Shown in pieces: positions 49,303-58,485 of a stretch of 64,000 nucleotides of DNA; position 1 is the stretch's first letter, and each line of letters starts with the position of its first letter. The notes beneath the pieces were generated by a model. The model was not told where the DNA came from and made no database searches. It saw only the letters and a list, made by a program, of their open reading frames with translations. Both the position numbers and the translations under genes were made by a program. The DNA is from Micromonospora matsumotoense (GTDB lineage: Bacteria > Actinomycetota > Actinomycetes > Mycobacteriales > Micromonosporaceae), in NCBI RefSeq assembly GCF_900091525.1, contig NZ_FMCU01000001.1, positions 62,001 to 126,000 on the forward strand. The letters run 5' to 3'.

Positions 49303-50742
49303 TCAGCGCGTGAACTTGGCGACGGAGCTGTCCTTCTTGATGGCGTCGGCCCGCTTCTGGATCCGCTCCACGAAGGCGTCCGCCTTGATCCGGCCGAACA
49401 TCAGCTCGTTGGTGGCGGTCCGCGCCTCCGTGTCGAGCTCCTTGTACCAGCCGTCGAAGTACAGGTTGAACACGTCCTTGCCGGCGGCGGCGAGGGCGGC
49501 CTGCGAGCTGGCCACGCCGGGCGGGAAGGCGAAGCCCTGGCTGCCGGCGGTGACCACGGTCGGGGCCTTGACCACCTCGGTGAAGCCCTTCGCCCCGGCC
49601 ACCGAGAGCATCTGGCGCATGTACTCCAGACCACCGCGCGGGTTCTTGCTCTTGGCCGAGACGAAGTAGCCCTCACCGGCGGTGGCCCGCACCGCGGTGC
49701 CCGGCAGCTTGTCCGAGCCGGACAGGCTCGGCACCGGCATGAGCTGGTAGTCGAAGCCGGCCGGGGTGTCCTTCTTCTGCTCGCCCTCCAGCCAGTCGCC
49801 GCTGGGGTAGAAGGCCAGCTTGTACTGGTTCTGCCGCAGCTGCACGTCGGTGTGCTTGAGCCCCTCGAAGCTCTTGTCGACGTACTTCGCGCCGATCTCG
49901 GCCCACGCCTGCGCGGCCTGCTTGACCGCGTCCTGCTGCCAGGCGCCGTCTTCCAGGTTGTCGATGTTCTTGAGGACGTCGGTGCCGCCGATCTTCGCGG
50001 CGTGGGTCAGGATCACGTTCCACTGGTAGTAGGCCGCGTTCGCCCCGGCGTAGCCGTACGGGGTGATGCCCTTGGCCTTGATCTTGTCGAGCAGGGCGGT
50101 GAACTCCGACCAGTCCTTCGCCGGCGCCCAGCCGTTCTCCTTGAACAGCTTGCCCGAGTACCAGACGCCGAAGACGGTGGAGACGTAGTACAGGACGTAC
50201 GGCTTGCCGTTGAACGAGCCGGCCTCGACGGTGCCGGGGACGACGGTGTCGCGGACCTTCTTGCCCGGGTCGTCGACCGACGGGGCGTCCCACAGCTCGG
50301 TGAGGTCCATCAGCTGCCCGTCGGCGACCAACGAGCCGAAGTCGATCAGCTTCTCGCCGGAGTTGTTGACGAACTCCGGCGGGTTGCCCGAGGCGAACCG
50401 GGGCTGGAGCACGGTGGAGACCGCCTGGGTGGACTGGTGCTTGATCTCCGCCTTGGGGAACGCCTTCTTGTAGAGCGGCTCGTGCACGTCGGTGGCGTAC
50501 TTCTCGCCGTAGCCACCGTTGAAGATGACCACCTCCAGCGGGGCGTCCTCGGCGGCGCCGAGCGGGTTGGTCGCGCTCTTGGTGCCCTCCTCGGCCTTGG
50601 TGTTGCTGCCCTCGTCGGAGCCGCTGGTGGCGCAGGCGCCGAGCAGGCCGACCACCGGCGTGGCGAGCAGGCCCGCCGCGGCGGTACGGCCCAGCAGGGT
50701 GCGGCGGCTCAGTGGGGTCGGGGTCTCGGGGGTATTCGACAT
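49303..50742 (-). CDS. ngcE: GlcNAc/chitobiose-binding lipoprotein NgcE
   Basis: A 479-residue solute-binding protein. A Tat signal (LSRRTLLGRTAAAGLLA) ends in the lipobox LLGAC, so it is a Tat-exported lipoprotein. The mature part begins with a Gly/Ser/Glu linker, then PLEVVIFNGGYGEKYATDVHEPLYKKAFP, a segment diagnostic of N-acetylglucosamine/diacetylchitobiose-binding NgcE proteins. The ATG at 50742 follows AAGGAGAGACGACG. It is the first transporter gene of the chain, preceded by the SIS and RpiR genes in the same direction. It delivers chitin breakdown products to NgcF-NgcG. Confidence 0.92.
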   Translation of the reverse strand: MSNTPETPTPLSRRTLLGRTAAAGLLATPVVGLLGACATSGSDEGSNTKAEEGTKSATNPLGAAEDAPLEVVIFNGGYGEKYATDVHEPLYKKAFPKAEIKHQSTQAVSTVLQPRFASGNPPEFVNNSGEKLIDFGSLVADGQLMDLTELWDAPSVDDPGKKVRDTVVPGTVEAGSFNGKPYVLYYVSTVFGVWYSGKLFKENGWAPAKDWSEFTALLDKIKAKGITPYGYAGANAAYYQWNVILTHAAKIGGTDVLKNIDNLEDGAWQQDAVKQAAQAWAEIGAKYVDKSFEGLKHTDVQLRQNQYKLAFYPSGDWLEGEQKKDTPAGFDYQLMPVPSLSGSDKLPGTAVRATAGEGYFVSAKSKNPRGGLEYMRQMLSVAGAKGFTEVVKAPTVVTAGSQGFAFPPGVASSQAALAAAGKDVFNLYFDGWYKELDTEARTATNELMFGRIKADAFVERIQKRADAIKKDSSVAKFTR

Positions 50743-50767
50743 CGTCGTCTCTCCTTGGGTGTTCGGG

Positions 50768-51517
50768 TCAGGCGGTCCGCCGGAGACGCCCGGCGTAGCG
50801 CGACTCGAGGGCGAGGTTGTGCGCGTCCCCACCGGGGACGTTGGCGGAGAGGTAGATAGGGGGTACCTCTCCGGCCTGGTGGAACCGTCGGACGACCTCC
50901 GCGGTCACCAGTTGCGCCAGCAGCGCGGAGGTGACCGAGGAGACCGCACAGACCGCGCCGCCGCCGTCGAGCGGCAGCAGTGCGTCGCCGTACGGTGCGC
51001 CGTTGTCCAGCACGACGTCGGCGAGTTCGGCGAGTCGGTGACCGGACGGGTGGCGGGGCGCGACCCGTGCGGTGTGCGCGACCGAGGTGACCGCGATCAG
51101 CGGGTGGCCACGCCCGGTGACCAGCGTCGCCAGCTCGACGACCGAGCCGTTGATGCCGGACTGGGAGGCGATCAGGAAGACGTCGGCCGGCTGCGGTCGG
51201 GCCAGCGGGTAGAGCTGGTGGGCCACGGCCGGGTCGCGTTCCAGCTTGGGGTCGGTGAGCACGTCGCGCGGGGCGTCGCCGTGCAGCACCAGGTCGTGCA
51301 GGCTGAGCCGGTTGGTGGGGACCAGGCCGCCGGCGCGGGCCACCAGTTCGGCGGCGAACGCCTCGGAGTGGCCGGCGCCGAACGCCTGGAGCACCCCGCC
51401 GGCGCGCAGGCTGGTGGCGATCAGGTCGGCGGCCCGGCCGATCGCCTCGGCCTGGGAGTCGACCAGCCGGTCGAGCACCGGCCGGACGGCTCGCGCGTAC
51501 CCCTGGGCACTGATCAT
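50768..51517 (-). CDS. SIS-domain sugar isomerase/phosphosugar-binding protein
   Basis: A 249-residue SIS-domain protein of the sugar-isomerase/UPF0309 group. LQAFGAGHSEAFAAELVARAGG is the phosphosugar-binding strand-loop-helix, followed by ADVFLIASQSGINGSVVELA. It starts with ATG 51517, overlapping the RpiR regulator stop by four bases (ATGA), so the two are coupled. Related proteins handle GlcNAc-6-P or MurNAc-6-P-type intermediates; the exact reaction is not known. Its place between a GlcNAc importer, an RpiR regulator and a GlcNAc kinase supports amino-sugar metabolism. Confidence 0.85.
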   Translation of the reverse strand: MISAQGYARAVRPVLDRLVDSQAEAIGRAADLIATSLRAGGVLQAFGAGHSEAFAAELVARAGGLVPTNRLSLHDLVLHGDAPRDVLTDPKLERDPAVAHQLYPLARPQPADVFLIASQSGINGSVVELATLVTGRGHPLIAVTSVAHTARVAPRHPSGHRLAELADVVLDNGAPYGDALLPLDGGGAVCAVSSVTSALLAQLVTAEVVRRFHQAGEVPPIYLSANVPGGDAHNLALESRYAGRLRRTA

Positions 51518-52461
51518 GAGGTGGTCCCCTTCGCGGCCTTGTGCCCGTCGACGGCCTGGGCGGTACGCCGGAAGGCCGCGTGGGCGCGGTCGTGGGTGCG
51601 CTGCGCCACGGCGATGTAGAGCAGGTCGAGCACGACGAGCTGGGGGTGCCGGGCGGACAGCGCGTCCGGCCGGAAGGTGGTGGCCTGGCTGGCGGTGAGC
51701 AGGACGATGTCGGCCAGCTCGGCCAGCGGGGAGCGCGGGAACCCGGTCAACGCCACGGTGGTGGCTCCCCGGCTGCCCGCCTCGGCCAGCATCTCGATGG
51801 TCTCCCGGGTCTGCCCGGTGTGCGAGATGCCCAGGGCCACGTCGCCGACGCCGAGCAGCGCGGCGCTGGCCAGCCCCTCGTGCACGTCGCTCCAGGCCCA
51901 CGCCGCCACTCCGATGCGGTGCAGGCTGAACTGCATCTCCTCGCCGACCAGGGCGCTGCCGCTGGCGCCGAAGATGTTGACCCGGGCCGCGCCGGCGATG
52001 GCGACGGCGGCCCGTTCCACCTCGGCGAGGTCGAGCAGGGTGGCGGTGTCGTGCATGGCCCGGGTGTCGGCGGCCATGATCTGGTCGAGTACCCGGGCGA
52101 GCGGGTCGCCGGGCTGGATCTCCCGGCCGATGTCCACGGTCCAGCCGGCCGAGCGGGCCCGGCCGGTCTCGGAGGCGATGCCGAGGCGCAGGTCGGCGTA
52201 GCCGTCGAAGCCCATCGCCCGGCAGAACCGGGTGATCGTCGCGGGTGAGGTGCCGCTGCGTTCGGCCAGCTCGACGATGGTGGCGCGGGCCGCTGCCTCC
52301 GGATCGCTGAGCACCTGCTCGGCGACCCGGCGCAACGCTCCCGTCAACTCCCCCACGCCGGCCCGGACCCTGGCCAGCACTCCGTCCGCACCCCGCCGGT
52401 CGACCGGCTCGGCATCGACCACCGCGGTTGCCGCGGTGGTGTCCGCCTCATGCTCGGCCAT
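51514..52461 (-). CDS. MurR/RpiR-family transcriptional regulator
   Basis: A 315-residue regulator. The N-terminal HTH_6 has ATIVELAERSGTSPATITRFCRAMGFDGYADLRL. The C-terminal SIS domain (ARVNIFGASGSALVGEEMQFSLHRIGV, GISHTGQTRETIEMLAEA) senses a phosphosugar. Members control amino-sugar operons. It heads the operon with the SIS gene and ngcEFG and is divergent from the GlcNAc kinase gene, so it probably controls both from the 52462-52662 region. A likely effector is GlcNAc-6-P (inference). Confidence 0.92.
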   Translation of the reverse strand: MAEHEADTTAATAVVDAEPVDRRGADGVLARVRAGVGELTGALRRVAEQVLSDPEAAARATIVELAERSGTSPATITRFCRAMGFDGYADLRLGIASETGRARSAGWTVDIGREIQPGDPLARVLDQIMAADTRAMHDTATLLDLAEVERAAVAIAGAARVNIFGASGSALVGEEMQFSLHRIGVAAWAWSDVHEGLASAALLGVGDVALGISHTGQTRETIEMLAEAGSRGATTVALTGFPRSPLAELADIVLLTASQATTFRPDALSARHPQLVVLDLLYIAVAQRTHDRAHAAFRRTAQAVDGHKAAKGTTS

Positions 52462-52484
52462 CGACGCACCTTTCGGAAAAGAGT

Positions 52485-52556
52485 GTTAACTGTTAGTGGT
52501 AAAAGTTCTTACTGAAGGCCCCTTCCTGTCAAGACCGTGGGCGAAGTTTTCAAACT
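52485..52556. promoter_or_regulatory. A/T-rich divergent control region with dyads (RpiR operator candidates)
   Basis: GTAAAAGTTCTTAC (52499-52512) is an imperfect dyad. AGTTT-TC-AAACT (52545-52556) is a perfect 5-bp dyad. GTTAAC lies at 52485-52490. They sit between the rpiR start (52461) and the kinase start (52663), in the lowest-GC DNA of the neighbourhood. Confidence 0.5.
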
Positions 52557-52662
52557 GTTACCTGCCGGCGTACCCCGCCGACGGCCATCGATCTTGCTCG
52601 CGAGGGCCGCGCCGACCAGCATGGACACCACCCACACCGCCACCTCCGGGAGGTCCGGGAGC

Positions 52663-53652
52663 ATGTCCGACACCGTCGTGGTCGGCCTCGACGTCGGGGG
52701 TACGTCCACCCGGGCGACCGCCCTGACCCTCACCGGCGAACGCCTCGGCACCGGCCGGGCCGGCGGCGGCAACCCCACCAGCCACGGTGCCGACCGGGCC
52801 GCCGCCGAACTGTCGACCGCACTGCGGGAGGCGCTGCGCGGGGTCGATCCGGCCCGGGTCCGCGCCGGGGCCATCGGCCTGGCCGGGGCCGGCCGGTTAC
52901 GCGCCGACCCGGCCGGTCGGGCCGCCTTCGACCGGGCCTGGTCGGACGCCGGCCTGCGCTGCCCGTACACGGTGCACAGCGACGCCCTCGTCGGGTACGC
53001 CTCCGGCACCGCCGCACCCGACGGCACGATCCTGATCGCCGGCACCGGGGCGATCGCCGCCCAGGTGCGCCGGTGGCGACTGGACCGGGTCGCCGACGGG
53101 CACGGTTGGCTGCTCGGCGACGCCGGCTCCGGATTCTGGCTGGGCCGGGAGGCGGTACGCGCGCTCCTGGCCGACCTGGACGCGGGCCGGGCACCGGGGC
53201 CACTGGGCCGCACGGTCCTCGTCGACCTGCTGGGGGACGACTGGGTCGCCGAGCGCCCCCGGGACACCGTGGACGCGGTGGTCCAGGCGGTCACCCGCCG
53301 GCCGCCGGTCGAGCTGGCCCGACTCGCCCCGCTGGTGGTCGACGCCGCCGTCGACGGGGAGCCGGTGGCGGCCGAACTGATCCCCCGCGCCGCCGCGCAC
53401 CTGGTCACCAGCGTCGGCCGGATCCGCCCGGACGACGCGACGACGCCACTGGTGCTCGGCGGTGGGCTGCTCACCGGGGACACCCCGCTCGGCGCGGCGG
53501 TCCAGGTCGAGGTGGGCCGGCGCTGGCCGGACGCCCCGGTCCGCTCGGCCGGGGACGGCGCGGCGGCTGCGGCCTGGCTGGCCGCCCGCACCCTGCCCGA
53601 CGTCACCGACCCGGCCGCCCGGCACGCGCTGCTGGTCCCGTCGGCCGACTGA
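52663..53652 (+). CDS. N-acetylglucosamine kinase (BadF/BadG-type ATPase fold)
   Basis: A 329-residue ASKHA-fold kinase of the BadF/BadG/BcrA/D ATPase family that includes N-acetylglucosamine kinase (NAGK). VVVGLDVGGTSTRATAL is the phosphate-1 loop. ILIAGTGAIAAQVR is the phosphate-2/sugar site. DGHGWLLGDAGSGFWLGREAVRA is the conserved NAGK block and LVLGGGLLTGD the adenosine motif. It phosphorylates imported GlcNAc to GlcNAc-6-P. ATG 52663 has GGGAG four bases upstream; ATG 52621 is possible. Divergent from rpiR. Confidence 0.9.
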   Translation: MSDTVVVGLDVGGTSTRATALTLTGERLGTGRAGGGNPTSHGADRAAAELSTALREALRGVDPARVRAGAIGLAGAGRLRADPAGRAAFDRAWSDAGLRCPYTVHSDALVGYASGTAAPDGTILIAGTGAIAAQVRRWRLDRVADGHGWLLGDAGSGFWLGREAVRALLADLDAGRAPGPLGRTVLVDLLGDDWVAERPRDTVDAVVQAVTRRPPVELARLAPLVVDAAVDGEPVAAELIPRAAAHLVTSVGRIRPDDATTPLVLGGGLLTGDTPLGAAVQVEVGRRWPDAPVRSAGDGAAAAAWLAARTLPDVTDPAARHALLVPSAD

Positions 53653-53784
53653 CCGCCCACCGACGCGTAGCGCGCTGCCCGCCGACGAGGCGCAATCACC
53701 AGGCCGGCGTCCCGGAGCACCCGTAGGTGTCCGGAGAGGCCGGGATGAACGCATGTCGGAACGCGCGGCGAGCGCCTGCACCGG
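53652..53784 (-). pseudogene. ArsR-type helix-turn-helix remnant
   Basis: On the minus strand VQALAARSDM (about 53781-53752) and, after a frame change, PGLSGHLRVLRDAGLV followed by RRRAARYASVGG (about 53744-53652) match helix 3, the recognition helix and the wing of ArsR/SmtB repressors (usual text: SQPAVSxHLRVLRxAGLV). The rest of the domain is missing and the end abuts the kinase gene. No start or ribosome site is present. Confidence 0.4.
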
Positions 53785-53923
53785 CTGCTCGCCGCGCCCG
53801 CAAGCGACCGCAGCAAGCCGGCGGGACCGACCTTATGGTCGTTATCGGTCAGGCAGCCACCGTGGTGTGCGTCCCGGCATGCGCCCGCTGGCGAGCCGGG
53901 ACGGCCGGCATGCCCCCGCTGTC

Positions 53924-55531
53924 TCAGGTCTGGGTGGGGAAGCCGAGGTTCACCCCGCCGTGGCGCGGGTCCAGCCAGCGGCTGGTGACCACCTTGCCCC
54001 GGGTGAAGAACCGCACCCCGTCCTCCCCGTGGGCGTGCAGGTCACCGAAGAGGGACGCCTTCCACCCGCCGAACGAGTAGTAGGCCATCGGCACCGGGAT
54101 CGGCACGTTGATTCCGACCATGCCGACCTCCACCTCGTGCTGGAAACGCCGGGCCGCCCCACCGTCGTTGGTGAAGATCGCCGCGCCGTTGCCGTACGGG
54201 TTGGCGTTGACCAGGGCGACCGCCTCGTCGTACGAGTCGACCCGGACGACGCCGAGCACCGGGCCGAAAATCTCGTCGGTGTAGATCGACATGTCCGGGG
54301 TGACGTGGTCGAACAGGGTCGGGCCGAGCCAGAAGCCGCCCGGTTCGCCGTCCGGCACCACGTCCCGGCCGTCCACCACCGGCACCGCGCCCGCCGCCAC
54401 CCCGGCCGCGACGTAGGACCGGACCCGTTCGGCGTGCGCGGCGGTGACCAGGGGACCCAGGTCGCCGCCGCGTCGGCCGTCGCCGGTGCGCAGCCCCGCC
54501 ATCCGGTCGACGATCTTCGCCACCAGGGCGTCGGCGATCGGCGCCACCGCGACCAACGCCGAGATCGCCATGCACCGTTCCCCCGCCGAGCCGAACCCGG
54601 CGTTGACCGCCGCGTCGGCGGCCAGGTCCAGATCGGCGTCGGGCAGCACCACCAGGTGGTTCTTCGCCCCGCCGAGGGCCTGCACCCGCTTGCCGGCCAA
54701 CGTGCCACGCCGGTGCACGTGCCGGGCGACCGGGGTGGAGCCGACGAACGACACCGCCCGCACCCCGGGGTGGTCCAGCAGCGCGTCCACCGCCTCGGCG
54801 TCGCCGTTGACCACGTTGAGCACCCCGTCGGGCAGGCCCGCCTCGGCGAACCACTCGGCCAGCAGCAGCGCCGCGCTCGGGTCCTTCTCGCTCGGCTTGA
54901 GCACCACCGCGTTGCCGCAGGCCACCGCCACCGGCACGAACCACAGCGGCACCATCACCGGGAAGTTGAACGGCGAGATCACCGCCACCACCCCGAGCGG
55001 CTGCCGCAGGCTGTACGAGTCGACCTCGGTGGAGACGTTCTCGCTGAAACTCCCGCGCAACGCCGAAGCGACGCCGCAGGCGTACTCGATCACCTCAAGG
55101 CCGCGCTGCACCTCGCCGGCGGCGTCGGCGAACACCTTGCCGTGCTCGGCGGTGATCACCTCGGCGAGCCGGTCACGCCGGGCGTGGACCAGCTCCCGGA
55201 AGGCGAACAGCACCGCCGTCCGTCGGGCCAGTGAGGCGTCCCGCCAGCTCCGGGCGGCCCGCTCGGCCGCCTCGACCGCGCCCGCGACGTCCGCCGCGTC
55301 GGCCAGCGCCACCCGGCCGGTACGCCGCCCGGTGGCCGGGTCGAAGACGTCCCCGTGCCGTCCGGACGTCCCGTCGATCCGCTTCCCGTCGACGAAGTGC
55401 CCGATCCGGGTCGCGTCGCCCGCCGCCACCGGCCCCGCCGCGGCCACCGCCGATGCCTCGGCCACCGCCGGCGCGGCGGCCTGCGGGCCGGGTGGTGGCG
55501 TCTGCCGGGCCGGACCGCCCGTCGCGCTCAT
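53924..55531 (-). CDS. mmsA: CoA-acylating methylmalonate-semialdehyde dehydrogenase
   Basis: A 535-residue aldehyde dehydrogenase of the MmsA type. PLGVVAVISPFNFPVMVPLWFVPVAVACGN is the CoA-acylating signature region. ALGGAKNHLVVLPDADLD and FGSAGERCMAISALV carry the catalytic Cys. VNVPIPVPMAYYSFGG is near the C-terminus. It converts methylmalonate or malonate semialdehyde plus CoA and NAD to propionyl- or acetyl-CoA. A 40-residue Ala/Pro-rich N-terminal extension precedes IGHFVDGKRI. Its ATG overlaps the aminotransferase stop by 4 bp, and the two form an operon. Confidence 0.93.
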   Translation of the reverse strand: MSATGGPARQTPPPGPQAAAPAVAEASAVAAAGPVAAGDATRIGHFVDGKRIDGTSGRHGDVFDPATGRRTGRVALADAADVAGAVEAAERAARSWRDASLARRTAVLFAFRELVHARRDRLAEVITAEHGKVFADAAGEVQRGLEVIEYACGVASALRGSFSENVSTEVDSYSLRQPLGVVAVISPFNFPVMVPLWFVPVAVACGNAVVLKPSEKDPSAALLLAEWFAEAGLPDGVLNVVNGDAEAVDALLDHPGVRAVSFVGSTPVARHVHRRGTLAGKRVQALGGAKNHLVVLPDADLDLAADAAVNAGFGSAGERCMAISALVAVAPIADALVAKIVDRMAGLRTGDGRRGGDLGPLVTAAHAERVRSYVAAGVAAGAVPVVDGRDVVPDGEPGGFWLGPTLFDHVTPDMSIYTDEIFGPVLGVVRVDSYDEAVALVNANPYGNGAAIFTNDGGAARRFQHEVEVGMVGINVPIPVPMAYYSFGGWKASLFGDLHAHGEDGVRFFTRGKVVTSRWLDPRHGGVNLGFPTQT

Positions 55532-56835
55532 CGCGCCGCCTCCGCCGCCACGGCGGAACGGATCGCCTCGACCAGGATGGCCAGCCCCTCGCGGGCCTCG
55601 TCCTCGGTGAGGGTCAGCGGCGGGCCCATCCGCAGCACGTTGCCGTGCAGGCCGCCCTTGCCGACCAGCAGGCCGCCGGCCCGGCACGCCTCGAGGACCC
55701 CGGCGGCCAACGCCGGATCGGGCTCCAGCCCACCGGGCCGGACGAACTCCACGGCGAGCATCAGTCCCTTCCCCCGCACCTCGGCGACGCCGTCGAGGTC
55801 GGCGACCGTGGCCCGCAGGCCGTCGAGGAGGATCGCGCCGACCCGGGCCGCGTTGGCCTGGAGGTCGTGGTCGCGCAGGTAGTCCAGGACCGCGTTGCCG
55901 GCGGCGGTGCAGAGCGGGTTGCCACCGAAGGTGGAGAAGCTGATCGCCGGCACCGACTCCATGATGTCCGCCCGGCCGACCACCCCGGCCAGGGCGAACC
56001 CGTTGCCGATGCCCTTGGCGAAGGTGAGCAGGTCCGGGGTGACCCCGTGCGCCTGGTAGCCCCAGAAGTGCTCGCCGGTACGCCCCCAGCCGGTCTGCAC
56101 CTCGTCGGAGATGAGCAGGATGCCGTGCTCGTCGAGCACCTTGCGCCAGCCGGCGAACAACCCGTCGGGCGGGGCGACGAAACCACCGACGCCCTGGATC
56201 GGCTCGGCGATCAGGCAGGCCACGTCGCCGCTGGTCTGGGTGGCGAGCACCTCGCGCAGGTCCTCCACGGCGGCGTCCATCCGGTCGGCCTCGGGCAGCC
56301 GGGCGAGCAGCCCGCGCAGCCGCTCACCGGAGTGCAGCCAGGCCACCTGGAGCGGGTTGTGCGCGCTGGCCGTCCAGCTCCGGTGGCCGGTGATCCCCAT
56401 CGTCGCGTACGACCGACCGTGGTAGCTGTTGCGGACGGCGAGGATCTGGTGCGACCGACGGTGGTTGGTGGCGACCAGCAGCGCCGCCTCGTTCGCCTCG
56501 GTGCCCGAGTTGGTGAAGAAGACCCGGGCGTCCGGGATGCCGGCGAGCGAGGTCACCTTCTCGGCCAGCTCCACCTGTTGCCGGATCAGATAGAGGGTGG
56601 AGGTGTGCACCAGGCCGGTCCGCAGTTGACGCTCCACCGCCTCGCGGATCTCCGGGATGTCGTAGCCGATCATGTTGGTCAGCACACCACCGAAGAAGTC
56701 CAGGTAGCTGCGCCCCTGGGCGTCGGTGACCCGGCGGCCGGACCCGGCGACCAGCTCGATCGGCTCGGCGTAGTAGAGCGGCATCCAGGACGGGAGCACG
56801 GCCCGGTGTCGGGCCAGCAGGTCGTCGGCGGTCAT
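55528..56835 (-). CDS. Class III aminotransferase (omega-amino acid:pyruvate / beta-alanine type)
   Basis: A 435-residue PLP enzyme of the class III aminotransferase family. It shows VFFTNSGTEANEAALLVATNHRR, SYHGRSYATMGITG, CLIAEPIQGVGGF, LLISDEVQTGWGRTG (Asp-Glu of the cofactor site) and LLTFAKGIGNGFALAGVVG (Schiff-base Lys). It probably deaminates beta-alanine, 3-aminoisobutyrate or GABA to a semialdehyde that MmsA oxidises. The start ATG 56835 is preceded by AAGGGTG. It is the first gene of a two-gene operon. Confidence 0.92.
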   Translation of the reverse strand: MTADDLLARHRAVLPSWMPLYYAEPIELVAGSGRRVTDAQGRSYLDFFGGVLTNMIGYDIPEIREAVERQLRTGLVHTSTLYLIRQQVELAEKVTSLAGIPDARVFFTNSGTEANEAALLVATNHRRSHQILAVRNSYHGRSYATMGITGHRSWTASAHNPLQVAWLHSGERLRGLLARLPEADRMDAAVEDLREVLATQTSGDVACLIAEPIQGVGGFVAPPDGLFAGWRKVLDEHGILLISDEVQTGWGRTGEHFWGYQAHGVTPDLLTFAKGIGNGFALAGVVGRADIMESVPAISFSTFGGNPLCTAAGNAVLDYLRDHDLQANAARVGAILLDGLRATVADLDGVAEVRGKGLMLAVEFVRPGGLEPDPALAAGVLEACRAGGLLVGKGGLHGNVLRMGPPLTLTEDEAREGLAILVEAIRSAVAAEAAR

Positions 56836-57048
56836 CGGCACACCCTTCAGCGGCGGCGGCTTGCGCGTCCCTCGCACGCTGCCACCCCGACCGGCCGACG
56901 ACAACTGGCACTGTGTAGCCCCGCAGCCGTCCACACCTGACACCGCGTCACCCGGCCCGGCACCATGGGGGGCGCGTGGTCGGGTTCGCGGCCCGCGCCG
57001 TACGTCGGGATCGCGGCCGCGCCGGGATCGAGGTCGCGGGCCGACGGA

Positions 57049-58398
57049 TCAGCCGGCGGCGGTGTCCCGGATCGCCTCGGCGAAGACCTCGGAGCGGTGC
57101 TCGAAGTTGCGGAACCGGCCATAGCTGGGCGCCGCCGGCGAAAGCAGCACCACCCCGTCGGCCGGGGTCACCGACCGGGCCAGCCGGACGGCGTCCACCA
57201 GGTCGTCCACCACCTCGGTACGCACCTTCGGCAACCCGGCCAGCGCCGCCACGATGCGGGAACCGCTGTCCGGAATCCCGATCACGGTCAGCTCCCGCTC
57301 GGCCAGGTGCGTGGCCAGCGGCGCGTAGTCCAGCCCCCGGTCGGTGCCACCGACGATCACCGTCAACGGCCGCCCGTCGTACGCGTCGATCGCGTGCATC
57401 GCCGCGTACGGGCTGGTGGCGAGGGTGTCGTCGACGAAGGTGAGGCCGGACGGGTCGGCGATCTCGGTGAGCCGGTGGGCCAGCCCGTGGAACCCGGCGA
57501 CCGCCACCGCCAGGGTGTCCTTGTGGGCGACGACGTCGACCCCGAGCGCGTCGAGCACCGCGAGCGCCACGCAGAGGTTGCCCGCGTTGTGCCGGCCGAC
57601 CAGCGGCAGCACCCCCCGGGCGAACAGCGGCCGGTCGCCGAGGTGGAACCAGTCCGTGCCGTCCGGGCCGGTGGCCACGTGCACGCTGTCCGGCAGGCCG
57701 GCGCGGATCACCGCCCGGTCGCCCAGCTCCAGCGCGAGGCGGGGGTCGTGGCCGTTGACCACCACCGTCCGGGGGCCGTACGCGATCAGGTTGAGCTTGT
57801 CCCGGTAGTACTCGGCCTCACCGCCGTGCGCGTCCAGGTGTTCCGGGAACAGGGCGGTGACCACCGCGACCCGGGGTGACTCGGTCAGGTCGCTGCACTG
57901 GTAGCTGGACAGCTCCAGCACGTACCGCTCGGCGTCGGGCAGGTCGAGGGTGGGCACGCCGATGTTGCCGCCCAGCACGTTGGGCCGGTCCACCGCCGCG
58001 AGCAGGTGGCTGATCAGGCTGGACGTGGTCGACTTGCCCTTGCTGCCGGTGACCCCGATCGTCCGGTCGGCGTGGTCGGCCATCCACAGCGCGGTGCCCT
58101 GGGTGACGGTGACCCCCCGCGCGCGCAGCTCGACCAGCCACGGGTGGGTGTTGGGCACCCCCGGGGAGCGCACCACGATCTCGGCGGCGGCCAGCCGGGC
58201 GTACCCCTGCTCGCCGGTGACCAGCGGCGCGGCCTCGGCGAGCGGGCCCTCCCAGGGCAGACTGAGGAAGTTGGCGCTGTCGTCGACGGCGACCAGGTCC
58301 GCCGGGCCGTGCGCGGCGATGGCGGTCACGGCGGCGCGGCCCTCCCGGCCGGCCCCCCAGACGGCGACGGTACGGCCGCGCAGATCGGACAGGCGCAC
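57049..58398 (-). CDS. murD2: MurD2-like UDP-MurNAc-L-Ala glutamate ligase
   Basis: A 449-residue Mur ligase. The N-terminal Rossmann domain has VAVWGAGREGRAA. The central ATPase domain has GVTGSKGKSTTSSLISHLL (P-loop), LGGNIGVPTLDL, LELSSYQCSDL (Mg ligands) and LFPEHLDAHGG. HNAGNLCVALAVLDALG and FVDDTLATSPYAAMHAI with VGGTDRGLDY are C-terminal ligase motifs of MurD. Its divergence from standard MurD and its position head-to-head with a MurL-like gene (87 nt between starts) indicate the MurD2 type that adds L-Glu instead of D-Glu. GTG 58398 has GGGAGA upstream. Confidence 0.85.
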   Translation of the reverse strand: MRLSDLRGRTVAVWGAGREGRAAVTAIAAHGPADLVAVDDSANFLSLPWEGPLAEAAPLVTGEQGYARLAAAEIVVRSPGVPNTHPWLVELRARGVTVTQGTALWMADHADRTIGVTGSKGKSTTSSLISHLLAAVDRPNVLGGNIGVPTLDLPDAERYVLELSSYQCSDLTESPRVAVVTALFPEHLDAHGGEAEYYRDKLNLIAYGPRTVVVNGHDPRLALELGDRAVIRAGLPDSVHVATGPDGTDWFHLGDRPLFARGVLPLVGRHNAGNLCVALAVLDALGVDVVAHKDTLAVAVAGFHGLAHRLTEIADPSGLTFVDDTLATSPYAAMHAIDAYDGRPLTVIVGGTDRGLDYAPLATHLAERELTVIGIPDSGSRIVAALAGLPKVRTEVVDDLVDAVRLARSVTPADGVVLLSPAAPSYGRFRNFEHRSEVFAEAIRDTAAG

Positions 58399-58474
58399 GA
58401 ACTCTCCCTGAGGTGTCGACGGCGGGGCGGCGGCCCGGTCCGGCGCAGCGGACCCGACCGGACGAACCAGGGCC

Positions 58475-58485
58475 TAGTATGGCGT
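58475..58485 (+). promoter_or_regulatory. -10 element of the leaderless murL transcript
   Basis: TAGTAT (58475-58480), five bases, then GTG 58486; no Shine-Dalgarno. Confidence 0.55.
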
